The notes below the pieces were generated by a model. The model was not told where the DNA came from. It did no database searches and saw nothing but the letters and a program-made list of their open reading frames with translations. This document shows, piece after piece, positions 45,177 through 55,539 of a stretch of DNA of 64,000 bases; position 1 is the stretch's first letter, and every line of letters begins with the position of its first letter. Location of the stretch: assembly GCA_027422505.1 (NCBI GenBank), contig JAPQWV010000661.1, positions 62,001 to 126,000 on the forward strand, in the 5' to 3' direction. The stretch comes from Craterostigma plantagineum. Its lineage: Eukaryota > Streptophyta > Magnoliopsida > Lamiales > Linderniaceae. The translations under genes and the position numbers were made by a program.

Positions 45177-46550
45177 TTTAGTTTTAGAACTTACGTGAAA
45201 ATTTTTAAATTTTTATGACGTGTCCGTGAGTCGTTGAGTTCGTTGGAAAGGCATGAATTACTGAATCAGGCATGATTGTTTGCGCTTATCTCGAGTTGGT
45301 CTGCATTCTATGAAATTCTGTGAGCAATTATGAAATGCATGACTGATTGAATCTTGTCTGCCTGAATAGATATAGCACTGTTTTGAGAGATCCGTACACA
45401 TAACCCCGTTTCGTTGTCAGAGTTTGAGCCTGACGAGCTTATGCTCATTTTTCTTGGTTGCGTGACGTACCTAGTCTATATCTCTCTAGAACTTGCCTGT
45501 CTAATGCGTGTTGAAACTGTTTTTGGTGTGTTAGTAAGGAAATGATGAGGGCATTAGGAATTAAGTCCAGGGCCAAATTTTCCTTACCATGACTAATGCC
45601 CCCTAGTAGCCATTTTGAGCCTGGGCCTATTCGTTGCTTACCCCGTATGTTATAAAAATGGCCCGGACCCGAATATGCCTCCAGAGATTATATGAACCCC
45701 AGTTGATTAGAATAGAGCAGAAGTCGAACTTGAAAGTTACTGTTTCAGCGTATGATTTGATGTTTTTCTCTGCTATTCGTGAAATGACTCGTCCCCTATT
45801 TGACCGTTTTCTGAAATGACCCGATCCCTCATATTAGCCTGCCCATAAACTTTTTGCGAGATAGAGGTTTTGGTAATAAGTATCCCTAGGTACACGGCAT
45901 TCGCTGTGACGATGTACTCTTTGCGACAAAAGCCAAACCTTGATGTTTAGGAAATAAGGGCAGTGCACGAAATTAGAGGGTAATTAAGGTGAAAGGGCAG
46001 AAAATGAAAGGGAACTGAGTCGAAGGGGGTCGGGCAGAAAAGTCTAGGATTTCAGAGCAAGAATATCGAGTCTTATGTTGGGGCATGTGATTATCATTTT
46101 TGATCATGCCATGTTCTTTGATACTATTCGCTTACATATGCTAGCTCTAGGTTACGTGATCATTACATGCTTGTCGTTTCGAGACTATTTGACCCATGTC
46201 CACCCGAAAAGACCCTCAGATTTATGCTTGCCACTTTAAATAGTAGAAATGCGATTAGCTTGCAAGTTATGGTAGGGGTTGTACTAGTGCACGAATTGAG
46301 ACTCCCATATGCAAGCCTATACACTTGAGTGAATTGAGTGAACCCTTGTGAGGTATAGGTCTCGATTTGCAGCGCTAGGGAAGTTTAGGTTGACAGGTGC
46401 AGGTCATTAGTGCAGCGTCCATGATTGCTTGCTTGATTTTGTTTCGTGCTTTCTATGCTTTGATGATAAATTGCGAACAATCGTGCCGTTATCCTGATTA
46501 GAATGCCCTCTTTGAACTCTAATTTACTTGAGGACAAGCAAACGCTTAAG

Positions 46551-46562
46551 TGTGGGGAGGTT
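46551..46562 (+). promoter_or_regulatory. Polypurine tract, Athila copy 2
   Basis: TGTGGGGAGGTT directly precedes the TG of the 3' LTR. Confidence 0.85.
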
Positions 46563-47954
46563 TGATAAACATATTTTAATGCATTTATCATAGTATTTAT
46601 TTGGGGTATAATAGAATTTTAGTAATGAATTTATGCATTTATTCGCCATATTTACACTTATTCTTATGTTGAAGGAGCTTAGGACGAGTTTTGGGCGAAA
46701 ACGATACAAAACGGTGCAAAAATGAAGAACACTGCCGGGTGTTACGGCCGTGACACCCTATGCACTTGGCCGTGACACCCACCAGAGGCCGAAATAGAAG
46801 ACACTGCCTAAGGTCATGGCCGTGACTTCCCTTGCACTAGGCCGTGACACTTGGCAGAGAGGTCGACTGAAGATGGTCACGGCCGTGACACTTTATGCAC
46901 TTGGCCGTGACACTTGGTAGAAAGTTGAGTAACTTGAGTTGGCCATGGTCACGGCCGTGACGGCCCATGTCCCAGGCCGTGACCATTACGGGAATCGCTA
47001 TAAAAAGCCCAAAATCGACCCAGAAAGGGCACAACTTACTAGAGATCAAATCCAAACCATCCAGAGACGAAATTAGGGCGAAAAGAACAGAGAATCACGT
47101 CCCGGAGCGCACGAGACGAATCAACGACGAATTCTACGCATAGTTGGACGAAGAACGAAGATCTCCCCGCACAATCATCGCAGATCATCCGTATATCAAG
47201 ATCATGAGTTCTTCACCTTTGTTTCTTATTTCTTTCATTATTTTCTCGTCTATTATGCGTAGCTAATTCCCCTTTGTGTTTGGGATTAGATGAACGCTAG
47301 GATATTTCGTAGTTAAGACTTATAATTATCGTGAGTATGTGTTTGGCTATTTATCGTTCTATGAAATTGTTTCGTTGCTTTAATATGTCTATGTGTTAAA
47401 GTGATCGTGAAAAACGTTTAGGGCGACAGCTAAGAAACGTTTAGGCCGTTCATAGAAGCTAGGATTCGAGTATAGGGCGAAAGCAATACTCAATCCTCGC
47501 CGTTAGTAATTACTGGATTTTAGATCCCCGCGACCGTTTAGGGCGACAGCAAATTCGCGAGCGGGTAGGAAAATTACTGCGATTTAGTCAAAATCACGTA
47601 GGAGCGATAATTCATGTCTTAGCCGATAACACCTAGCGGGATTCGAATCTCGAGCACGTCTTTATCATCTGAAAACTCTCGTATCAGTTAGTCGCGCCTT
47701 TGAATTTCTGATTGAATTAGGAGCAGTCTGTTAGGCTAAGTCGTCAACAATTTGCGTATTTTATTTAGGTTAAATATCGAGTCGATAGGTCACTACTAGT
47801 ACTTAATTTATTCCTTGTGTTCGATACTCGTTTACTCACTTTACTACACTACAAACGATAGGTCCACTGCCTATCGCACGTCGGTGACAGTAATTTAGTA
47901 TTCGTTTTAATTATTACTTGTCGCACTTTTCATTCGCACACCACGTGTCGATCA
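46563..47954 (+). repeat. 3' LTR of Athila copy 2
   Basis: It matches 35192-36597 with scattered differences. It has TATA box CTATAAAAA at 46998-47006 and palindrome units upstream, the first changed to GTTACGGCCGTGAC. It ends GATCA and is followed by the duplication GTTCC. Confidence 0.95.
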
Positions 47955-47959
47955 GTTCC

Positions 47960-50170
47960 GTCATCTCGTATGGTAAAGTCTGCTGATCTTTGTTCCATTG
48001 ACGCTTCTTTGATTTTCAGATATAACTCGTCATTCTCCCGGGCCTTCGTAAACTGCTCCATTATTGTGGGTCAAAGTGTTAACGCTGCAAGTCTTGTCTC
48101 AATCTCGCCCATTTGTATCACCTCTACTTCAAGCCTTTGTAATTCTGTATTTACAGTCTTACGGCTCAACGCATCCGCGACTACATTTGCTTTCCTCGGA
48201 TGGTAGCTAATCACGCAGTCATAATCTTTGACTAACTCAAGCCATCGTCGTTGTCTCATATTTAGCTCCTTCTGAGTGAAGAAGTATTTGAGACTCTTGT
48301 GGTCAGTGAAAATCTCGCATCGCTCGCCGTATAGGTAGTGCCTCCAGATCTTGAGAGCAAAGACTACAGCGGCAAGCTCCAAGTCGTGAGTCGGATAATT
48401 CTTCTCATAATCCTTTAGTTGTCTGAAAGCATATGCAACGACATTTCCATTCTGCATTAGGACACATCGTCGGCCATTCTTAGACGCGAAACTATAAACA
48501 GAAAATCCTCCAGTTCCTGTGGGAATAGTTAACACAGGAGCCGTAGTGAGTCGTCGTTTAAGTTCTTGAAAGCTTTGCTCGCAAGCGTCGTCCCATTGAA
48601 ATGGAGTATTCTTCTTTGTTAGCTTCGTCAGGGTTGATGAAATTTTGGAGAAATCTTTTATGAACTTCCGATAATACCCAGCTAGTCCGAGAAAACTTCG
48701 TATTTCTATGACATTCGTCGGTTGAGGCCAGTTGTTAATAGCCTCGATCTTGCTGGGATCAATAGAAATTCCAGCTCCTAAGATAACGTGTCGGAGAAAT
48801 GCGACTTGATTGAGCCAGAACTCGCATTTCTTGAATTTCGCATACAATTGCTTTTCTCGTAGTTCCCAGTACGATCTTCAAGTGTTGTTCATGCTCCTCT
48901 TTGGTCTTCGAATAGATGAGAATGTCATCGATGAATACGATAACACAATTATCTAGGAATGGCTTGAATACCCGGTTCATCCGGTCCATGAATGATGCAG
49001 GCGCATTAGTCAGCCCGAAAGGCATGACTAGGAACTCGTAGTGCCCGTAGCGGGTACTGAAAGCCGTCTTCAACTGGTGATACCCTAATCTTAAGTCTAT
49101 GTTCGGAAAGACAGTTTCACCTTGCAGTTGGTCAAATAAGTGTCAATTCGAGGGAAGGGATATTTGTTATTCATCGTAATCTTGTTCAGCTCCCTATAAT
49201 CGATGCAGAGCCGAATCAATCCATCTTTCTTCTTAACGAATAGGACTGGTGCTCCCCATGTTGAGAAGCTCGGCTGAATGAACCATTTTTGTAACAGTTC
49301 ATCCAGTTGCTCCCTCAATTCCTTCAGCTCAGCCGGAGCAAGTCGGTACGGTGCCTTAGAGATTAGTGCAGCTCCTGGTACTAGATCAATTGTGAATTGA
49401 ATCTCCCGATCTGGCGAAAGTATGGGTAAGTCTTCAGGAAACACATCGGGAATATCTCGTACTACTGGAACTTCTTCTAACTTCGGGGATGAACGTTCTT
49501 CGGATGATAATGCGAATATTAGGAAAGCTTCACATCTTGTCTTGAGCAAAGGATGTGCCTTCATTGCTGAAATCTTGGGAATCTTACCACGCTTGCTACT
49601 TCCCGTGAACGTGAATGGTTCGGTGTCTCCTAGGTTAAAGGTCACTTGGTTACGGTTACAGTCAATAACTGCTCCGTGCTTTGATAGCCAGTCCATTCCT
49701 AGGATTAGTTCATAATCGTTCATTGGAATGACTATCAGGTCAACGGGTAAGGTTCTATCGTTCACTATTACTGGGCTATCTCGTAAGATATGGTTGGTTC
49801 TCATAGAGGTTCCGTGAGGGATGGTAACATTGTATTCATACCTAACTAGGTTGGGCGTCGCCACGTAGTTAGTAGATGCAAATGAATGCGTGGCTCCTGA
49901 ATCAACTAATATGCATGTCGGGGTTGAATGGATTAGGAGAGTACCTGCCACCACAGACGGGTTGTTCTCCGCCTCTTCAGAAGTCAGCGTGTAAACTCTA
50001 GCAGGTACCGTAGGTGGCCTAGTTTGAGCAGGGGTTTGACTTCCAGACGCCATTTCCGTGCATGCCTTGGAGAAATGGCCTGCCTTTCCACTCTTATAGC
50101 AGATAGCATTCTGAGAGTAGCACACACCCAGATGTCGCCGTGTGCACCTAGGACATGGGGGTATGGTCAT
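47960..50170 (-). pseudogene. pol: Tekay protease, RT and RNase H (broken)
   Basis: Reading down from 50170: zinc knuckle [14 protein letters not shown], with Ser (50090-50092) in place of the second Cys; the protease with [12 protein letters not shown]; the RT start with [13 protein letters not shown] frameshift follows near 49130, then [19 protein letters not shown] and [10 protein letters not shown]. After another shift near 48840 comes RNase H, where the motif VYSFASKNG has Phe (48488-48490) where Asp is expected. [19 protein letters not shown] and the C-terminus lead to the Athila insertion at 47959. A stop lies near 48071. Confidence 0.9.
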
Positions 50171-51046
50171 AGGAGGTCTTCCCTGATTAGGACTAAATTG
50201 CTGTGGAGGTCCAGGTCGGTTCTGGAAATTAGGTCGGGCATTCTTGGGTTAAAGGGCTTCTTCGGGTTACCTCCACTCCATTTCGGCCCTTGAATAAACT
50301 TTCTCGTCGCTTCATGGGCTCGCATGATTCGGAGTTCGGCTTGCTCTGCCATCAAAGCGCGTTCAGCCACTTGAGCATAGGTGGCTTCTTGAGATCCGGC
50401 CATGTTCACATCTCTATATAATTCGGGCTTTAAGCCCTCCAGGAAACGCTCCACCTTCAATGCATCTGTGCTCACCATGTTAGCTGCGAATCGGGACAAT
50501 TGTTCGAACTTCCTAATAAACTCTGCTACGGTCATCGGGCCCTGACGTAAATTGATGAATTCATTCATCCTTTGAGCTCTGACTAGGGCGGTAAAATATT
50601 TACTCCTAAAGAGTTCCTTGAACCGGTCCCACGTCATTGTAACGGGATCTTCAAAGGCGAGTATTCCACCAATGGCCTGCACTTCCTCTCAGCAGGAAGG
50701 CAGCACATAACACTTTCTCATCCTGTGGAATGCGACTGTACTGACACATACTTTCCAGAGTTCGTAACCAATCTTCAGCCGCTGTATGGCCAACGGCATC
50801 TTCAAACGCCGGGGGATTAAGCTTGCGAAATCTTTTCCCTACTATCTCGACCCTCTCTGCTTGAGAGAGTCCGCTGCTAGACTGTCCGCCCGTATTTCGC
50901 TGTTGCATCATTTCTTGAATTTGAGCGGATTGCTGGCGAACAAGCTCCGTGAGTTGGAGAATAGCCGTATCACGATTATCAACAGGAGTTGCGGGTTGCT
51001 TGCCTTTGTCCGCACTCCCACTACCTTCTCCTCTTTTTCTACCCAT
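50167..51046 (-). pseudogene. gag: Tekay Gag (broken)
   Basis: The ATG at 51046 opens with MGRKRGEGSGSADKGKQ, a Gln-rich helix, then the gag domain FRKLNPPAFEDAVGHTAAEDWL. A frameshift near 50670 moves to the frame 50682-50167 with TMTWDRFKELFRSKYF, EFIRKFEQLSRFA and VERFLEGLKPEL. Gag forms the particle shell. Confidence 0.9.
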
Positions 51047-51181
51047 TCTCTTATACCCTAATATCCCCTAAGGCCAATAAATCATTCACATACAACATTC
51101 ATAGAAACATAAAACTTACTAGCAAGGCCGCTTCCGTGCTTTTGAGTGTGTGTACATGGACAGTCTACAGAACTTGTAAAC

Positions 51182-51196
51182 CTGGCTCTGATACCA
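51182..51196 (-). promoter_or_regulatory. Primer-binding site, initiator tRNA-Met type (Tekay)
   Basis: On the minus strand TGGTATCAGAGCCAG follows the LTR end (GCGTCGCA) after two bases. Confidence 0.92.
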
Positions 51197-51198
51197 CC

Positions 51199-52869
51199 TG
51201 CGACGCCCCTGACTTCCACCACCCATTCTTATTACTAATTCATGTGACTGCATGTGATATAAATGAAATCTATGTACGAAAATGCGTACAAAATTTTTCC
51301 TTTTATATAAAGGAAACACCTTCTGTACAATACAAAATATTCATAGGACATAAATACAAGGTAAAGTGCGCATGCGTGTTCAAAATAACCTATTGGCCCG
51401 CCACTCAGGTCGCATCCATGTACACACTGCCACCTCAAAAGTCCTCTGGAAGCTTCAAAAATTGGCCTCGCCTTCGTAAAGATCACGTACCGTGATCCCG
51501 TGAACCTACAACACATAAATTCGTGGAATGAGCTTATAAAGCTCAGTAAGTGAAAGCCATGCATGCCATGCACGTGCCCTAATTCGCAAAGGCATCCGCG
51601 CCAATGCTCCCTAGACCTCACATTTTCCTTGTCTTGTCTTGTTTTGTCATGTAGGGCCCTCGGCTATCTTGCTATGCACCATCATGGAGCTCGAATCCAC
51701 ATGGGATAAATAATTATATAAGTGGCAATACCACTCAAGGGAGGCTAACCCTAGGGCGCCTTTTCTGTCCCAAGGTGGTTTCATACGCCACACGGATGCT
51801 TCACACTGGTAGCCTAATCTGAGGTAGTCAACACCAGTGATACCCTCGGTGTCGCTTACTCCCTCAGCTCCCATCCTCCAGGTTTCACGACCCGCCATGA
51901 GGGTATTAGCCCTAAAATCATGTCTTGCCTTGAACATGTCATGTCTTGATGGTAGCGCCATACGACGTCACCATGGTAGCATAGAAGCGCCGTGACTCAA
52001 CTGTGAGACGACATCAGACGCCCATATCGGCGAATCTTTACCGCTCTTAGGCAATCGTATATTATGCACGCTCTCATATCATGCCTTTCGTTCTAAACGT
52101 GTGTGCATATGCTCATGTCATGAATATGCGTGTCATGCCATCATATCATGTAATTAAGTCATGCGTGTCATGTAACACAAATAATTCACGTAGGAAGTCA
52201 CATAACCTCACATAAAAACATCACACAATGTCAGGCACATATAATTATGTGTTGTAGTTGGGACTTCCACTTACCTGGTATCCTTAGCTTATCAAATCGT
52301 AGCGTACTGTAAGTCGTTAACCTTCGAATCCTAAATATGGAAACATATAAATTAAGGGTTTGTTAGTCTAACCATAGTTATACGAAAGTGGCTTAGTTTA
52401 AAAACCCTAATTTCGATTTTTATAAATTTCGAAACCCTAAAGTTTCGAACTTTGTCTTAACTTGAATAATAACATTTCGAGATTCCTAAGGATCTCGACA
52501 TGAATTAAAAATAGATCTCGACATGTTCCTGAAATAGATCTCGATATGGATCTCGAGATAGAGCTTGACCTAATTTCGAAGTTAATTTTAGATGAATCTC
52601 GATATACATAACCCTGGAATCTCGAAGTAGTATTTACACGAACTCGAAATTGATCAAATAATACAAATAGAATTCGAGATTTAATAATACACAAAGATTT
52701 CAAAGACTTCGATATGAAACAAGATGTCGAGGTTACATATCGAAATTTTATAACAAAATTGTCGAGATTGCATGTCGAAATTATAACAAGATGTCGATAT
52801 CAATTTTCAAGATAGATCTCGAGATGTATGTTTCGACATAACATATAAAGATCTCGATATGTGTTTTCA

Positions 52870-52909
<40 letters not shown>

Positions 52910-54127
52910 TTCGAGATTTAAACTAAATAACACACAAATTTCGACATATATTTCGAGCTTCACCTCGAGATTGTGTCTCGAGTTTTAACTCGACATTTTT
53001 CCTATCACCATTTTCGATCTCGACATTCTTATACCATTATGAAGATTTTGAAACACCTTGTAGGTATCATCTAACTCTCGACCGAAACCTTCCTACTTTT
53101 TCAAGAACAGTTGAAGGTCATATAAACCTTATTAAAACCCGAAATATTTTAAGCTGCCGAAAATTACTCTTAGTTTACCCTAACTTCTACAAGCATAATC
53201 CTTAGTTTTAAAAATTACTAATCCCTCGATCAAATCTGTTCTATTCGAAACTATTTAAACACTTAGAGACATCAAAACGTACATAGGGTCTAGGAAGTAT
53301 ATTTCCATATCTAATACTTCTTAAAGCATGCTATTAATTAAATAAGAGCATAAATTATAGTTAGGAGGTCATACCTATCAAACTCGATAATGAACTCGAG
53401 TTTCTCTTTGAATTCTTTCTTTCTCTTCACTGAAGTTTTTCCGAGGGTTTTAGTTAATGGTTTCAATAGCCAATGATGGTCCCTCATCTCTCTCTTATCC
53501 TTAGTTGGCGTGTATTATGAAACAAATGACATCGATCCTTTTTACTTAGTTCTTATCCTAACTTCATGAGATAACAATTATAATAATATTGTTTGTAAGT
53601 TTCCCCTCATGCTAAGTAATTGAGTCATTTAACAATGCTAACGCTTCGACATCTAGTTATTCAAATTTTTCTTTCGATATTTCTTCATTTCTAGATTGTT
53701 GATCTCAAAAACCCTAAATTCGACATTCTCTAATCTCGACATTTATCTATTTCGAGATTGTTGGTTTCGCAACTTCCATAATCGACATTCTTCTTACTTT
53801 ATTATCGGAATCGAGCTTCTCTCGAAAATTATAAATCTCGAGGCTTAATGATTTCGAGATTCATAGATCTCGAGATTCATGGTTTCAAATTTTCTAATGT
53901 ATCGAAATATCTTCTATCCTTAACTCAATATTCTTTAACTTTGATGTCTTCATTTTCGAAGGCATCTCTAGAAAACCCCAACACTTCACAAACTCCTCTT
54001 ATCTAGTTATTTGTTAAATTATAATATAAGCATATAATCACATAATTCATATAACATGCAGTCATAAAATCATATAATATGTATGCAAATTTAATGGCCG
54101 GTTCACTTACGGGACTCGGGTGTTACA
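51199..54127 (-). repeat. 5' LTR of Tekay element (2929 bp)
   Basis: It is near-identical to 24975-27877. One clear difference is a (TA)n expansion at about 52872-52908. TCTCGA-rich blocks are at 52470-53020 and 53640-53900. It is followed by CTCAT (54128-54132). Confidence 0.92.
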
Positions 54128-54132
54128 CTCAT

Positions 54133-55419
54133 CATTCAAAATTCTTGGTATAAAGTGCGAAACGTTAGTATAATCGGATCGTTTACTGGTAAAGTTATGG
54201 GCAAATTAGAACTGATGGTATAATAAACATGTCGGTTGGTATAATTGTGTTGCTGAAATATTGGTACAATACTCGAAGTAGTTGGTACAATTAACCTCTT
54301 TGTTGGTGTAAAATTATAAACTAATCATCCAAATTTCTTGGTATAATGTGCGAAACTGTTAGTATAATCGGATCGTTTACTGGTAAAATTGTGGGAAAAT
54401 TAGAACTGGTGGTATAATAAACATGTCGGTTGGTATAATTGTGTTGCTGAAATATTGGTACAATGCTCGAAGTAGTTGGTACAATTAACCTCTTTGTCGG
54501 TATAAAATTATAAACTAATCATTCAAAGTTCTTGGTATAATGTGCAAAATTGTTAGTATAATCTGATCGTTTACTGGTAAATTTGTGGGCAAATTTGAAT
54601 TGGTGGTACAATAAACATGTCATTTGGCATAATTCGATCACTGAAATGTTGGTACTGTACTCAAAATAGTTGGTGCCATTAAGATATTTGTTCGCATAAT
54701 GCACAGTGTTTTAGGTATAATTGTTTGAGAATTTTTGTTGGCGAAATTTCGGATTTTGATGGTATAATTTTCATCTTTGAGGGAATAATGTGGAAAGATC
54801 AGTTCGTATAATATATATATATATATATTATTTCATAGTATAATTTTAAGAGCTAGTGGTATAATACTCTTTGTATTAACTGGTTTAATTAGGTCCGCTT
54901 TTGGTATAATAAATATATCTAGTAGTAGAATGATGTATTTCTCCAGTGGTACGATAACATCTTTTGTTGGTATAATAATCGCGTCTGATGTACAATAATA
55001 TGAAATTTAAGTAGGTAAAATAATGTCCGCTTTGGTATAATAAATATGTCTACTAGTAGAATGTACTTCTCTGGTGGTACGATAGCATCTTTTGTCGTAC
55101 AATAATCGCGTCTGATGGTACAATAATACGAAAATTTAACTAGGTGAAATAATATCCGTTTTTGGTATAATAAATATGTCTACTAGTAGAATCATGTATA
55201 TCTTTAATCGTATTATAACATCATTGGTTGGTATATAATAGCTTCTGATGGTACAATAATATGAAAATTTAGCTAGGTATAATAATTCCCGCTTTTGGTA
55301 TAATAATGATATGTACTAGTAGAATCATGTATTTCTCCAGTTGTATGATAACATCCTTTGTTGGTATAATAATCGCGTCTGATGGTACAATAATATGAAA
55401 GTTGTTTTGCGATTTTAAA
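54133..55419 (-). repeat. Right array of GGTATAAT repeats in the Mutator-like element
   Basis: Three units of about 190-200 bp (starting near 54130, 54319 and 54515) contain ATTCTTGGTATAA..., GGATCGTTTACTGGTAAA and TTGGTACAATTAACCTCTTTG. Further right, four units of about 130 bp begin TCTGATG(G)TACAATAAT near 54989, 55111, 55246 and 55379. The motif orientation is opposite to the left array. Confidence 0.85.
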
Positions 55420-55530
55420 GAAAGGTTATTTTCGACATTTCAATGTTTGGGGTATTAAACGGGAAACTTTTCGCAGATGGGTACTGATCAGGAATAAATA
55501 AATTCAGTGGTATTTAAGAGGAATTTACCC
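55420..55530 (-). repeat. Right terminal inverted repeat
   Basis: It is the inverse of 22361-22494, with shared blocks as listed there. It is shorter by about 21-25 bases. Confidence 0.82.
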
Positions 55531-55539
55531 TTCATTTAG
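55531..55539. other. Target-site duplication, right copy (9 bp)
   Basis: TTCATTTAG follows the inverted repeat and is identical to 22352-22360. Confidence 0.82.

Larger units (their letters stand above)
44874..46562 (+). other. Non-coding spacer before 3' LTR, with two purine tracts
   Basis: No credible gene. A first PPT-like tract, AAGTGTGGGGAGGGGAA, is at 45160-45176. The true PPT, TGTGGGGAGGTT, is at 46551-46562, preceded by GAGGACAAGCAAACGCTTAAG. The short frame 45634-45819 has no domain. Confidence 0.8.
35192..47954 (+). mobile_element. Athila-lineage Ty3 LTR retrotransposon (copy 2), complete but defective
   Basis: The element is 12,763 bp. LTRs are 35192-36597 and 46563-47954, with GTTCC duplicated at 35187-35191 and 47955-47959. 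Contents: tRNA-Asp PBS, gag, protease, RT-RNase H, integrase, palindrome array, ATHILA ORF-1-like gene, two purine tracts. Nonsense codons and frameshifts affect every gene. It inserted into the Tekay element between RNase H and integrase. Confidence 0.95.
24975..54127 (-). mobile_element. Tekay/Del-type chromovirus (Ty3), split by two nested insertions
   Basis: This is a minus-strand Ty3 element with LTRs of about 2.9 kb. In coding order it runs: 5' LTR 54127-51199, PBS, gag, protease, RT, RNase H to 47960; then (after the Athila insertion) integrase 35191-34373; then (after the non-coding LTR element) integrase C-terminus with a chromodomain-like tail 28426-27912; PPT; 3' LTR 27877-24975. 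The reading resumes correctly across both insertions, and each has a 5-bp duplication. Frameshifts, stops and lost catalytic residues make it inactive. Confidence 0.9.
22361..55530. mobile_element. Mutator-like / foldback-type DNA transposon containing nested retrotransposons
   Basis: The outer ends are inverted repeats: GGGTAAATTCC at 22361 and its reverse complement ending at 55530. The repeat continues inward for about 110-135 bp and includes the shared core TTATTTATTCCTGATCAGTA. The 9 bases TTCATTTAG flank both ends (22352-22360 and 55531-55539), as expected for Mutator-superfamily or foldback insertion. Its own DNA is about 22361-24974 plus 54133-55530, roughly 4 kb. The rest is a Tekay retrotransposon with its own insertions. 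No transposase frame was found, so it is non-autonomous. Confidence 0.82.
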
